DNA of 64,000 bases from JANQMY01 sp965228775 (GCA_965228775.1 OZ245840.1:2046001-2110000); one strand, 5' to 3'. Positions 8,028-17,588 are shown, counted from the stretch's first letter. The notes: a model not told the origin generated them from the sequence alone. Program-made: numbers and translations.

Positions 8028-8959
8028 TGGCTGTCGCACTTTTCAATCAGCCAAACGTCTCCCAAGACAGGCATGTCAGACTGAGTCCGCAACGTCGCCC
8101 GCTTCACGTCCACCACAAGAAATCCAAGTTTTTGGACCATGCTCTTTACGTAGCTGGCGGAATGCGCATAGCGACCAGTGGATTGCAATAACCATTCCTC
8201 ACCATCCGCCGCCTCCACAGTAAATGCAAACAGTCCTCCGCCACGGAGCGCTTTACGAACAGCAGCCATAACAGGCTCCAAATCGCCGAAATAGACCAAT
8301 ACGTCTGCGGCAACGCAAACATCAAACGAATTTGGCCGTTGTTTGAGGAAATCAACAATGTCTGCTTCGACAAGGCAATCATAGCAGTTCTTACGTTTTG
8401 CAAGCTCAATCATATTTGGCGAGAGATCGACGCCAGTCAGCTCATCCGCATACCGCGCAAACAACGGACCACAAAGACCTGTACCACAGCCAAGGTCGGC
8501 GATAGCCGGCGCGTTGTGCCGGGAGTTCTCACCGAGAATTTCGGCTAGCAGGTTCGGCACTTGATACGACAATTCGACCATTAAATGATGATCAAAGTCC
8601 TCTGCATATCCGTCAAACAGCGCGCGAACATAGTATGGAGACGCCGTCGAGGGACAGAACCCCAAACGAGCCTGAATAATATGAGAGTTGATTTTGAAAT
8701 CTGTATAGAGGCGGCCAAAGGTTATCAAAAAAGCAGCCGCAGCCATGATCAGCGCAAATAACCAAAGAGAAAGCGACGGTGTCTGCGAGCCGTTCACGAA
8801 TACAAGCACACAAAGACTGATAGCAAGAATCGCTATCCAATATTCGACGAAAATACGACGGACCGACCGCCCCACATTTTCAAAGAGAGTGTACCTCTCC
8901 ACCGCACGTGACTTGACAACAAGTAATTCTTGGCGCTCGTCAGCTTCCAAATGCGTCAT
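8024..8959 (-). CDS. membrane-anchored SAM-dependent methyltransferase
   Basis: Two N-terminal membrane helices (about residues 39-56 and 65-82) precede a class I methyltransferase domain. The segment LFDGYAEDFDHHLMVELSYQ is followed by motif I IADLGCGTGLCGPL (153-166), the acidic residue in ELTGVDLSPNMIELAK, and DVCVAADVLVYFGDLEPV. The FDxYAxxFDxHL lead-in is typical of a group of methyltransferases often fused to TPR domains; here membrane helices take that place. The substrate is unknown. Tail-to-tail with the RsbW-like gene (stop codons overlap) and transcribed toward it. No obvious tie to secretion beyond position. Confidence 0.75.
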   Translation of the reverse strand: MTHLEADERQELLVVKSRAVERYTLFENVGRSVRRIFVEYWIAILAISLCVLVFVNGSQTPSLSLWLFALIMAAAAFLITFGRLYTDFKINSHIIQARLGFCPSTASPYYVRALFDGYAEDFDHHLMVELSYQVPNLLAEILGENSRHNAPAIADLGCGTGLCGPLFARYADELTGVDLSPNMIELAKRKNCYDCLVEADIVDFLKQRPNSFDVCVAADVLVYFGDLEPVMAAVRKALRGGGLFAFTVEAADGEEWLLQSTGRYAHSASYVKSMVQKLGFLVVDVKRATLRTQSDMPVLGDVWLIEKCDSH

Positions 8960-9027
8960 TCCGTCTTACCTCGATCGACTTTCAACACAGTGCTGGGCCG
9001 TCGGCCCTTGGTCACGCAAAGGAAAAG

Positions 9028-10932
9028 TCACAACTGGCCCTCTGCCCCCAAACCAATGGCGCCGTCAAAATGACACTCAGCACCCGATACATCTTCAGCA
9101 ATGATATTTGACACCGGCGCTAGCGGAACTGTGTCAAACGGAGCGTTGGTTAGATTAGGGTAGAGGAGAAACATGAGTGCACTTCGTTGCTCTTCGGCTG
9201 CTTCCACCTCATTCTCAATGCTCTTGTTGCCAAATTCCCCGAGTACTTTCTGCCGGAATCTGATGGCATTCGTGAGCTTTTCATTGTCCTGAATTGCACT
9301 TTTCAATTTTGCCCTAAATGTACCGGCAAACGCACTTTCTTCCCGCCTGAACAGGATTCGCTTCGCCTCAATCAGCCGCAAATATTCTTTGTACTGCCCT
9401 TTAATTGCTTTGATTCTCGTATTGTGAACACTCGCAATAAGAATGTGAGCATCTTCGTCGGTAATGTCTGCCTCAAATAGAGCGTTTGGCGCATCCGCTT
9501 CATAGCTCAATCCGCGATCGATCAGCCGGGAGAAATAGTCCTTTCGCCTATAGGCGGTCAAACCTGGAAGGCTCAGGTAAAATGGCCGCGATACACTCCT
9601 TTTGGAACCTTTGGAATGAATAAGGGGGCGCACGGCACTCGCTAACGCAACAGCTTCAATACAGTGTTGTTGCGCAATATCACACGTCTTGGAAATGTTG
9701 GCAGCCCCACGCCGCTCGCGGGCGAACACACCAGATTCTAGCAATACATGCAGTCGATGGATTACATCATCCATCTTCGCAATATTACCCGCAAGGGAGT
9801 CATAAAAACGCTGCCGGTTATCCCAATCGATCATGCCATCCGGATACGGAATTAACTTCAATTCCCGAATAATTGAACGACTTTCCTCAACTGCAGCTCG
9901 AATTTCCCGTTTTGCCCGATCAAAATCTTTCGTTTTCCGCACCAATTCGGCACCGCCAATTCGGTTCGACAGTCTTTGACGCGCTGTCTCAATACTCAAC
10001 AGTGTTATTTGCTGATCTAGTTTGTTGTTAAGCGCAAGGAGGCGGTCTCCACCATTGTTTATATGACGTGGCAGATCCGTGCATTGTAACATCGTCATAG
10101 TATTGACATCGATCACGTCACCCGCGTGAAGCCATAGACTTGCCTTATCAACATTGACCGGTGAAAGCCCCCCAGGCAGATGGTGAACCTCTGCGTCATC
10201 TTGCGTGATCGTTTTCATCCCCATACGGTAGAGAATCTGTTTGGCTTCCTTCTCAGCTTCGTCGCGATGTGTGCGGCTGTTCGCGGTAAGCTTACTGGGC
10301 TTCATTTTGGATTTCCGATGCTCAATGAGATCTTCGGTAACAGCTTCCAACAAGGCCGCCGTGCCCTTGGCGACTGATCCGTGTGTTTGACGCGCACGCA
10401 TGTACCCCACGCTCAATGCCAGTCTTTGTTGGTCGCTCTCGTTTAACGGCTCAATCTGACCATCTGTAATCGCATCAATTTTAGTCTGAAGCGTTCGAAG
10501 ATCTTGGAATTGAATGCAGATATGTCGTCTTCCCAACCGTAGTTTTTCGGGGGAAAGTTTCTCACCCGGCGCAGTTTCCGCCTCTTCGCGCGCACGATCG
10601 GCCAATAGCTCTTCAACGACGTGCTCGCCAATTAGCTTACCTTGATGTAACGCAAATCCATATGAGAGGTTGATCGATCGAATAATCTCATCGCGGCCAG
10701 CTAAATATTTTTCACCAAGCTTCACAATACCGCTGCCAAGGGCCCCTCTGCCAATGCCGTTGCGCAAACCATCCGTTACGTATAAGCCGTTATCAGGGGA
10801 CCACAAGACTTGTGCCGTCTTATCAAGACCATGCTTTTTGATCTGTTCACCCAACATGGCCGTGAGCTTCGTAAAGCTCATCCCGTTGGTGTCTATGTCT
10901 AATCCGACCGTCTTTGCAGGATCGAAAACCAT
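9028..10932 (-). CDS. large 'GLYV/EQR' family protein, candidate T3SS substrate (634 aa)
   Basis: No family recognised. One of eight paralogues in the window. It has the N-terminal hallmark DNGLYVTDG (GLYV at 49-52), IIRSINLSYGF, and GKLIGEHVVEELL. A central ELKLIPYPDGMIDW helix is followed by RQRFYDSLAGNIAKMD, then the motif ALASAVRPLI and the C-terminal EEQRSALMFLLYPNLTNAP. It is almost entirely alpha-helical, with no signal peptide or membrane helix. It aligns over its full length with the 1235-aa protein encoded at 13.5-17.2 kb. Start at ATG 10932 (GGAGAGG just upstream); TTG 10935 is less likely. The 38-bp promoter element lies 190 bases upstream. Secretion by the neighbouring T3SS is inferred from context and the shared promoter. 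Confidence 0.7.
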   Translation of the reverse strand: MVFDPAKTVGLDIDTNGMSFTKLTAMLGEQIKKHGLDKTAQVLWSPDNGLYVTDGLRNGIGRGALGSGIVKLGEKYLAGRDEIIRSINLSYGFALHQGKLIGEHVVEELLADRAREEAETAPGEKLSPEKLRLGRRHICIQFQDLRTLQTKIDAITDGQIEPLNESDQQRLALSVGYMRARQTHGSVAKGTAALLEAVTEDLIEHRKSKMKPSKLTANSRTHRDEAEKEAKQILYRMGMKTITQDDAEVHHLPGGLSPVNVDKASLWLHAGDVIDVNTMTMLQCTDLPRHINNGGDRLLALNNKLDQQITLLSIETARQRLSNRIGGAELVRKTKDFDRAKREIRAAVEESRSIIRELKLIPYPDGMIDWDNRQRFYDSLAGNIAKMDDVIHRLHVLLESGVFARERRGAANISKTCDIAQQHCIEAVALASAVRPLIHSKGSKRSVSRPFYLSLPGLTAYRRKDYFSRLIDRGLSYEADAPNALFEADITDEDAHILIASVHNTRIKAIKGQYKEYLRLIEAKRILFRREESAFAGTFRAKLKSAIQDNEKLTNAIRFRQKVLGEFGNKSIENEVEAAEEQRSALMFLLYPNLTNAPFDTVPLAPVSNIIAEDVSGAECHFDGAIGLGAEGQL

Positions 10933-10979
10933 CAAGCCTCTCCAACCACCGGAGGCCTAGTGAAAGTACCTCCGACTAG

Positions 10980-11014
10980 GGCATGATCACTTTTCATGGA
11001 AACATGATCATGCC
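10980..11014. repeat. perfect inverted repeat GGCATGATCA / TGATCATGCC
   Basis: Two 10-base arms separated by 15 bases, lying in the leader between the promoter element at 11123-11160 and the gene starting at 10932. No T-run follows on either strand, so it is more likely a protein-binding site or an mRNA hairpin than a terminator. Confidence 0.55.
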
Positions 11015-11122
11015 TAGGTATCACCGTTTGTCGCGCGATCTGACGGTTTACCGTTCGCCAAGGCTCACTCCACTTAACCTGATCGCACTCTAGATAACTT
11101 GACCTGATTGTTTGCGAAACGC

Positions 11123-11160
11123 GTTAGGAAATTGTCTCAAACCGTTACATGGAAGTCTCA
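11123..11160 (-). promoter_or_regulatory. 38-bp T3SS regulon promoter element
   Basis: Minus strand: TGAGACTTCCATGTAAC, 16 bases, CTAAC. The spacer contains a second TGAGAC exactly 21 bases after the first, shared with the copy at 17318-17355. Downstream, TTTC and AAACAAT are also shared between these two copies. It drives the gene at 9028-10932. The surrounding 10936-11295 stretch otherwise holds only the inverted repeat at 10980. Confidence 0.65.
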
Positions 11161-11295
11161 CCAAACTTCGAAGATCACCTACAAACCGATATAAAACGTC
11201 ATGGTGCGGATATTGGTCGAAATACCCGGAATAAAGGGTACGGCCAACAGCAAAAAAACGGCCTAAGCGGATTGTGGAATATCCATTCATGGCCC

Positions 11296-12528
11296 TCAAA
11301 AATAGCCTTTTGTCATGGCCTCCATGTAGTCCTCTTTACTCATATACGTGGCCTTGTATGAGATCTTTGCGTGATTGATTTGGCAGGCCCCATCGGTGCC
11401 TTCCTTGTTCGTATCGATCGTCCCGGAAATCTCTTTTTCCATCGTGCTCACGCGGGGGTCAACGAATTCGTACTGGGCGGGCGCACCATCTGCACCATCC
11501 GCGATTATTTGGCCCATGTTACCGGTTATTCTAGCTGTAAATGTGAAGACACCAGGCGTGTCTGTCGCATCAACAGTGAAGGCCAATTTCTGATCACCTG
11601 CAGGGTTGATTTCATACGGGAACGGATGGTGGCTCGCAGCATTTGCCGGGTCGCTCGCCGCCTGATTGATCGAGGGGAAAATTCCTTGGTGAACATAGGT
11701 TGAGACGACGCGCAACTCGTCCTCCGTCATCGGAGGCTCCGCGCCCTCAATCGGTCGGCCATCTCGATCCACTTTCCCTAAAACCACGTCTCTGGCGTTT
11801 TCATTTATAAAAAGACGTCGCTTTTCAATGAGTTCTCCGTCTGTCTCAAGCCAATCGGAGCCTGGCGCAAAGGCTCGCGCGTCAAGCGTCGTTCCATTAA
11901 ACGTAAACTTACAACGGGCAAGATCAGCGGCAAACGATTTGTGAACTCCGTTTTCGATGTTCGACGCATTGTCGATTGCATCGCCAAACGCATAGCTTTC
12001 GGGCATGTCCGGGTGATGAACTTTACTCGTCACATCGGCAAGCTGCTGCGCATTAAGCTCGTGTGTATGCACGTTACCGTCGAAGTTGACATTGGTGATT
12101 TTCGGCGCCAAGCCCGCAACCTGGAGCTGCCTCAGCTTCGCGTCGATTTTGTCCAACTCGCGCTCTGCCAATTCGCCGCTCAAACCGTGTGTTGTCCCCT
12201 CATAGTTTTTTGCACTATGGGTTTTCGTATAGAATTTGCTGCGATGCCCCGCCATCACTTGGTCGGCGATCTTGGGCCCATATGTGTTCTTGATCGCTGT
12301 GTAGGTCGCCTTAACGTAATGCCGCTTTTTTTTCGCCCGACTGCTGAATATGTTGAGATATTTGCTATCCCCAAATTTGTGACCATAGGCTTTGCCATTC
12401 TTGAATCGGAAACTGCTTATGAATCTATTGTTCTGTTTCGCATTGGCGGCTTCATTCTTAGCATCCGCGTAATGCTCATCCCAACCTTTGCCATATGCTA
12501 AATAGCTGCTTGCGATTCTGTCAGTCAT
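11296..12528 (-). CDS. orphan candidate secreted protein (410 aa)
   Basis: No family recognised. Strong Shine-Dalgarno (AGGAGAG) 7 bases before ATG 12528. The N-terminal third is basic and polar (IASSYLAYGKGWDEHYADAK, RAKKKRHYVKATYTAIKNTY). The C-terminal half looks beta-rich (KLAFTVDATDTPGVFTFTAR, then ARITGNMGQIIADGADG). No signal peptide or membrane helix. It lies directly downstream (54 bases) of a CesT-type chaperone gene, the classic layout of a type III effector with its cognate chaperone. It does not share the GLYV/EQR motifs of the large family. Its role as an effector is inferred from the chaperone neighbour alone. Confidence 0.6.
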   Translation of the reverse strand: MTDRIASSYLAYGKGWDEHYADAKNEAANAKQNNRFISSFRFKNGKAYGHKFGDSKYLNIFSSRAKKKRHYVKATYTAIKNTYGPKIADQVMAGHRSKFYTKTHSAKNYEGTTHGLSGELAERELDKIDAKLRQLQVAGLAPKITNVNFDGNVHTHELNAQQLADVTSKVHHPDMPESYAFGDAIDNASNIENGVHKSFAADLARCKFTFNGTTLDARAFAPGSDWLETDGELIEKRRLFINENARDVVLGKVDRDGRPIEGAEPPMTEDELRVVSTYVHQGIFPSINQAASDPANAASHHPFPYEINPAGDQKLAFTVDATDTPGVFTFTARITGNMGQIIADGADGAPAQYEFVDPRVSTMEKEISGTIDTNKEGTDGACQINHAKISYKATYMSKEDYMEAMTKGYF

Positions 12529-12581
12529 CCTAACTCTCCTAAAATGAAAACGCGTTTATCGGGGATAGGGGATATGCGCTT

Positions 12582-13043
12582 CTAGGCCCGTAGTTTCGAC
12601 ATGAAGTCTTTGGTAGGAGCGTCTGCATTCGCCGCCGCTGGCCACCCCTCCACAATTTGACTCCAAACGGACCGGAGGCCTCGAAATCCTTCGATCAGAC
12701 TACAAAATTGGTTCGGTTGCAGATCGTCAGCGCTTAGATCGACAGATAGCGTTGCCATACCATCCGCATCGTCGATACCCAGGCGCGCGCCACCCGTGGT
12801 AGCCCCCTGATCATTGTAGGACAGCATCAATTCATAAAGGCCAATTCGGTCAGCGTCACCCAGTACGCCAAGCTCCGAACTCAACACAAACCAGTCCCTG
12901 CCTTCGCAGTGTTCCAGCATGCACATGGGGCCTTCCTTAAAGAAGAACGCCCAACTGCCGTCGTTCTCCGCGCACTCCAACTGGAGCGCGCCAACCCGTG
13001 GCCCTACTTCCTTCAGCATCTCGGTAACCTGTTCTGCATTCAT
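12582..13043 (-). CDS. CesT/SycE-type type III secretion chaperone (153 aa)
   Basis: Small acidic protein with the class I chaperone pattern: an N-terminal helix, GSWAFFFKEG and GRDWFVLSSELGVL strands, then YELMLSYNDQGATTGGARLG (the family's 'lL.yN....ggarlglde' core), DGMATLSVDLSADDL, and a C-terminal helix ending in W. AGGAG lies 8 bases before the ATG. It resembles the protein encoded at 53322-53822. The next gene downstream, the 410-aa orphan, is its most likely client; the large-family proteins on either side are alternatives. Confidence 0.75.
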   Translation of the reverse strand: MNAEQVTEMLKEVGPRVGALQLECAENDGSWAFFFKEGPMCMLEHCEGRDWFVLSSELGVLGDADRIGLYELMLSYNDQGATTGGARLGIDDADGMATLSVDLSADDLQPNQFCSLIEGFRGLRSVWSQIVEGWPAAANADAPTKDFMSKLRA

Positions 13044-13125
13044 TTGATAATCTCCTGAAGTCTGTTAACCGCAGATGCGAACCGGACAAGGAATAGGACA
13101 GCACGTGCCGGGCTTAACTGACTCG

Positions 13126-13347
13126 CTAGATGAATTGGTGTTTGCGGTAGAGGTGGTTAAAATTCCGATCCCAGAACGACTGGTGTTCCTCAATCCGCCG
13201 TTCGGCCGCTTCATCGGCTTTTTGCCTGCGCTCCTGGGCCTCATGCGCCTTTTTTTCTTCGATCCAATATAGAGCTTCGTCGGGCTGGTCATAATATTTG
13301 GGCGGAAAGCCGAAACCTGCCTCTATGGGTTGTACACTGATCGTCAT
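13126..13347 (-). CDS. small highly charged protein (73 aa)
   Basis: No family recognised. A near-perfect ribosome-binding site (AAGGAGG, 6 bases before ATG) supports it as real. The second half is one charged helix (EEKKAHEAQERRQKADEAAE) ending in aromatic and basic residues (RNFNHLYRKHQF). It lies just upstream of the chaperone and orphan-effector genes on the same strand and may be the first gene of that unit. In the 186 bases upstream I see only the inverted repeat at 13376-13397. Confidence 0.55.
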   Translation of the reverse strand: MTISVQPIEAGFGFPPKYYDQPDEALYWIEEKKAHEAQERRQKADEAAERRIEEHQSFWDRNFNHLYRKHQFI

Positions 13348-13375
13348 GATTGACCTCCTTTCTTCTCTCGGTGGT

Positions 13376-13397
13376 GATCGATTACGCTATATCGATC
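13376..13397. repeat. inverted repeat GATCGAT / ATCGATC
   Basis: Seven-base perfect arms with an 8-base centre, about 30 bases upstream of the small gene starting at 13347. Possibly an operator; no more can be said. Confidence 0.3.
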
Positions 13398-13533
13398 AGC
13401 TTCATCCTTAGACTCTATATAAGAGGCACACTCACGAAAAACACTTTTCAAAAAAGGCCATTGTGTGATTTTTTGTTAATACCGTACCCGGATGATATGG
13501 CATTAACCAAGACTGCTGGAACCGTCAACAAGT

Positions 13534-16500
13534 CTAAAACGTAGCAGCCAGCTCTGCCACTCCTTGTAATTGCCCCTGATCTTCTTGCTGCTTCATCAGT
13601 TCATCCAAGCGAAGCTTCAGGAGGTCCTCCCGGTCATTTTTCAATCGACTGACTACTTGCTCTTCGCGGGACCCTAATTCGTACTGTAGATCAAGGTCCC
13701 CGCCCTTGAGCTGAAACGAGAGATCGGTATTCAACTTCAGAGCTCTTTTCAGATGTGGAAGCATGTTGACGCTTGACCGTTCGATGCGTTTTTGTAGTTG
13801 CACCTCAAGCGGTTCCTGTTTGTTAACGCTTCGATCCCTGCTCAAATATTCTAGTTCGGCCAGATATCGACTGACACGTTCCTTATCCACCATTTCGCTG
13901 CCGAAACCTGCCCCGTGTTCCGCTAAAGGATGGCCTTCTGATTTTATGGTGGTGTACTTGAGCGGAGTACGCTCAAAACTTTCCATCATGGATTGAGAAT
14001 ACCTGACCAAACCGTCGTCATTCCGCCCTTTAACGGCGTCTTCCCCGCTCAGTTCATAGGCCAGACTGTGTGTGGCCAGGATGAATTCATTCAGTTGCTC
14101 CAGGTTCCACCCCGCGTTTCGAATAGACTGCCTATATTTCTCCAAACTCTTCGGGGCGGTCCGTGCTTCGGCAGTCATTGCGGCCAGTTGCTGGTTTCGA
14201 AACGCTTCCAGCTTCTGTCTAGCCTCAGCAAGAGAGGCAAAATTTCTCCACATGTCTTGAGACAAGGCTTGCCGGTTCGCGCTGTCATTGATCGTTTCCC
14301 CACTAATGACTTTCCCGACTCGAGCGAGCAACTCGTCATTTTTCTTAAGGACGGCTTCCACTTCATCAAAAATTTGAAGTCCGCCCCCTTGGAGTTGCTC
14401 TGACTTATAAAGATTGGCGTCGTTATGTTCTTTAAAACTGCTCCAATAACTCCTAGACGCGTTTTCAAGTGCCCCGCAATCGACTTGAAGCTTTTGCTCG
14501 AGAGTTAATCGTCCACCAAATTTCTGGTCACTACGGGCAGCGTTCGGCGCGTCGTTCTCCTTTCCGGCGAATGGCAAATCGACATCTTGACTCGACACCC
14601 GTGCTGCAAGCCTTGCGCTGGGCCGCTGACCACTCAGGCCAATCCCTTGCTGGTTGATGATTGCGAGATTCGCGTTTTCTGGCAACTCGTCTGCTTCATC
14701 ATCCTCATCGATGACTCCTAAGCCAAAGACCGAATTCTGCTTCGTATTGGCTTTAGCATTTTCATCTTTGTACAAATTTTCATTGACAACCTTAATCGTA
14801 ACCTGGGACAGGTCGTCTTCGTTGTAATCCTCTGGCAATATTGGATCGCTTGGAGAAGATGCGTCGATGTGCACCTCCAAAACGGAGCGTTCGATATTGA
14901 CCTGATTGCCGCTATACGGATCTGTAGATACCGTCGAACTGTCCACAGACTCTTCCTCGATCGATGCGCCACTGTTTCGCGCAAACGCTTGCACTGGCGC
15001 CGCTTGCCCAACAGGCGCGCGTGTCAAGTTAGGATAGAGCAGAAGGATAAGGGCTCTGCGTTGCTCCTTGAGCACGTCCATTTCGTCATTGATTAGGTCG
15101 GCGCCGGTCTTCTCACGGTTAGCAATTGACTGCCGATTGATGCCGAGCAGGTCTGAGCCGCTTTGGTCGTAGATGTTTTCGTCGTCCTTTTTTCCAACAC
15201 GTCTTTTAAAGTCGCCTGTTTCACCGAGGATCATTTGGCGCCGCCTGATGGCACCGGCCAGTTCCTCGTTCTCCTGGAACGCGCTAATGAGGTCCAAGCG
15301 ATACTCGGTATCGGGATCTTCTTTCACCAAACTTTTCGGTGGCTGCCACACGACATTGGTTTTCTGCTTTTCCTCTCGACTTTTGTTTTTGTGGTACCAT
15401 TCCCTGCCATTTTTGAGCCGCTGAAGTCTTTTGTTGTATCGCGTTATTGCATTGCTGTAATTTTTCTGATGGGTCGAATCCGCGCGGAATAGAATATCCG
15501 GCGCCTTCAGACCCTGATCTAGCGCTTTCCCTACCCGCCCCTTGAAATTATCAGTGACATGATGCCAAGCGGTCAGACCCGGCAACTCGATATGTTTCGG
15601 CTGGGGTTTGTTCCTGTCTCCGCTTTTCGCCCGAATGCGGGGATAGACGGCACTGGCTAAAGCTAGTGTCTCCAGGCAAATCTCTTCCGCGATATCGACC
15701 GCCTTTTCAATGTCGCTCCAAAAGGGAAGCCCTTTGTCGATACCACCCTCTTGCAGTAGATCATAGAGCTGCTTCACCACCGCATCCATATTCTCGATAT
15801 TCGCCGCTAAACGATTATAGAACTCTTGCCGTTTTGCCGGATTAATCACATCGTCCGGATACGACATTTTTTTTAATTCGAGCATCAGTCCGCGATTTTC
15901 ACTCACAACCTTGCGGATTTGATCCCGTATTGTAGAAAGATCATCCCAATCCTTGGGCAAGTTGGGTAAATGGTTATGCAGCTCCTTGTCGAGCGCAAAG
16001 AGACGGTTGCCAATTGTATTGATCTTACCGGGAAGCGTCGTGCTTTGAAGAAGTGCCATGGTCTCCAGATCGGTAACACCATTCAAATGGAGCGAAAAAC
16101 TAACATTAGCCGCGTTTCGCCACGTCAGCCCACCTTCAAGCGTATTTGTTTCATCGACATTGCCACTTTTCCACTGATCCCTTTCGGTCGTCATCCCCAG
16201 GCGGATCAATATTCGACGGGCCATTTTCCGCGCTTCTTTTTCGTACTTTTCGCTGTTTGCTTCGAAATCTTCCTTAGAAACGTCTCCCTTTTTCTGGGCC
16301 AGAATATCTCTCTCGGCACTTTTCAGAAGCGCCTCCGTGCCTGCTTGCACCGCTATTTTCGACTGCCCTCCGTGCAAATAGCCCACGCTGGCGGTCAGAG
16401 TCAGGGTCAGGGGGTCAATGGCTTGTGGTATTTCTAAACGTTCCGGATGATGTTTGAAATCGTCGATTTTTTGTTGAAGTTCTTGAAGGTCTTCGCGGCG

Positions 16501-17241
16501 AAGATCGAAATTCTGTTTGCGGAGCTCTTTTTCGGCTTCGTTAAGATTGGGGATGTTTGCCGCTTTGCGCTCTAGCAATTCATCCACCAAATGGTAACCG
16601 ATTGATTGCTTCTTATACTCGGCAAAATCGAATCTTTTATTGATTGATTGGATGATTTGATCTCGCACTGCCCCCCACTTAGCACCTTGCTCGATTGCCT
16701 GATCAAATTGTTGTGCAAGCTCTCGGTCTCTAATTTCGTCAACTTTTTGCTGGAGTTCATCCAGGTCATCAAGGCGGAGATAAATGTTCTGTTTGCGGCG
16801 CTGCAATTCCGCGTCGTCGAGATTTGCGATATCTTCCGCGCCCATCTCATTCCGCACACGTTCCTTCAGCAAACTATCGACCAAATAGTCGCCGATGAGC
16901 TGCCCATCCTCATTGAGGGTGAAACCGAAGGTGAGATTGATTGACCGCGCGATTTCATCCCGAGCCCCGAGAAACTTGTCCCCGCGCTCAAGAATATCGC
17001 TTCCAAAGGGATCCCAGCCTTTGGTATTCCAGGTGCCCTTCTTGACGTAAATCCCGTTCTTGGCAGTCCATCTGATCTGGGCCGAGCCGTCCAACACCTT
17101 AGCACCAGCTTGATCATTCGCCGCATCCTCAGGCCCATTTAGTTCTTTGATGCGCTTATCCAACTTTCTTTTGAGCGCATCGAACCTCATGCCGTCCGTT
17201 TTGAAAGCTGTGGTTTTTGCCGGACCAAAACCGAAACGCAT
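13534..17241 (-). CDS. largest member of the 'GLYV/EQR' family, with internal duplication (1235 aa)
   Basis: No family recognised. It carries all marks of the eight-member family: NGIYVKKG (62-69), KKMSYPDDVINP (457-468), ALASAVYPRI (527-536) and LKEQRRALILLLYPNLTRAP (724-743). The module 'RDEI.rSIN..F.F...IG..LVD.LL...RRKQN..LR..DL.ELQQK' occurs twice in tandem (about residues 91-170 and 190-262); the 634-aa homologue has it once. Beyond residue 745 there is a ~490-residue extension, acidic and low-complexity at first, then helical (LEQKLQVDCGALENASRSYW onward), not found in the other members. All soluble, no signal peptide. GGGAG precedes the ATG. A 38-bp promoter element lies 77 bases upstream, so it is probably monocistronic. 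Confidence 0.7.
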   Translation of the reverse strand: MRFGFGPAKTTAFKTDGMRFDALKRKLDKRIKELNGPEDAANDQAGAKVLDGSAQIRWTAKNGIYVKKGTWNTKGWDPFGSDILERGDKFLGARDEIARSINLTFGFTLNEDGQLIGDYLVDSLLKERVRNEMGAEDIANLDDAELQRRKQNIYLRLDDLDELQQKVDEIRDRELAQQFDQAIEQGAKWGAVRDQIIQSINKRFDFAEYKKQSIGYHLVDELLERKAANIPNLNEAEKELRKQNFDLRREDLQELQQKIDDFKHHPERLEIPQAIDPLTLTLTASVGYLHGGQSKIAVQAGTEALLKSAERDILAQKKGDVSKEDFEANSEKYEKEARKMARRILIRLGMTTERDQWKSGNVDETNTLEGGLTWRNAANVSFSLHLNGVTDLETMALLQSTTLPGKINTIGNRLFALDKELHNHLPNLPKDWDDLSTIRDQIRKVVSENRGLMLELKKMSYPDDVINPAKRQEFYNRLAANIENMDAVVKQLYDLLQEGGIDKGLPFWSDIEKAVDIAEEICLETLALASAVYPRIRAKSGDRNKPQPKHIELPGLTAWHHVTDNFKGRVGKALDQGLKAPDILFRADSTHQKNYSNAITRYNKRLQRLKNGREWYHKNKSREEKQKTNVVWQPPKSLVKEDPDTEYRLDLISAFQENEELAGAIRRRQMILGETGDFKRRVGKKDDENIYDQSGSDLLGINRQSIANREKTGADLINDEMDVLKEQRRALILLLYPNLTRAPVGQAAPVQAFARNSGASIEEESVDSSTVSTDPYSGNQVNIERSVLEVHIDASSPSDPILPEDYNEDDLSQVTIKVVNENLYKDENAKANTKQNSVFGLGVIDEDDEADELPENANLAIINQQGIGLSGQRPSARLAARVSSQDVDLPFAGKENDAPNAARSDQKFGGRLTLEQKLQVDCGALENASRSYWSSFKEHNDANLYKSEQLQGGGLQIFDEVEAVLKKNDELLARVGKVISGETINDSANRQALSQDMWRNFASLAEARQKLEAFRNQQLAAMTAEARTAPKSLEKYRQSIRNAGWNLEQLNEFILATHSLAYELSGEDAVKGRNDDGLVRYSQSMMESFERTPLKYTTIKSEGHPLAEHGAGFGSEMVDKERVSRYLAELEYLSRDRSVNKQEPLEVQLQKRIERSSVNMLPHLKRALKLNTDLSFQLKGGDLDLQYELGSREEQVVSRLKNDREDLLKLRLDELMKQQEDQGQLQGVAELAATF

Positions 17242-17317
17242 AGAACTGCTCCCTGTATCGTCTCATGTCCGAAGGCGCGCCCAATCGGACCGTTCGCACC
17301 TATTGTTTATGAAATCG

Positions 17318-17355
17318 GTTAGAATTCCGTCTCAATAGATTGTCCGGCAGTCTCA
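17318..17355 (-). promoter_or_regulatory. 38-bp T3SS regulon promoter element
   Basis: Minus strand: TGAGACTGCCGGACAAT, 16 bases including a second TGAGAC, then CTAAC. It ends 77 bases before the start of the 1235-aa protein gene. Nothing else is evident in the gene-free 17242-17588 stretch apart from the hairpin at 17504. Confidence 0.65.
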
Positions 17356-17503
17356 CTTCGGTGTCCGGATTCCGCGCGGTACGGTGATAAATTCCGCCCA
17401 TGGGGCATGAGTTATCGCGTGCTGAGCAATGTGACCCGGATCGCTTTGCCTGCCGTCACACGTACGGATTTGATCCGCAGGTCACAGCTTGGCTGCAGGC
17501 GAG

Positions 17504-17531
17504 CGAGGCGCCAAAGTCATAAGGCGCCTCG
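17504..17531. terminator. hairpin CGAGGCGCC / GGCGCCTCG
   Basis: Perfect 9-bp GC-rich stem with a 10-base loop, 57 bases downstream of the stop of the small secreted-protein gene (minus strand). No T-run follows, so it may be a weak or factor-assisted terminator or a barrier between that gene and the 1235-aa gene's promoter. Confidence 0.45.
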
Positions 17532-17588
17532 TGACGATAGATGTGTCAATGACGTACGTTGTTAGTCTCGGTTTAGACCGGAACCGTT

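Noticed and set aside
11090..11299. 69-codon minus-strand frame
   Set aside because: It lies across the conserved promoter element and has no ribosome-binding site; protein sequence looks random.
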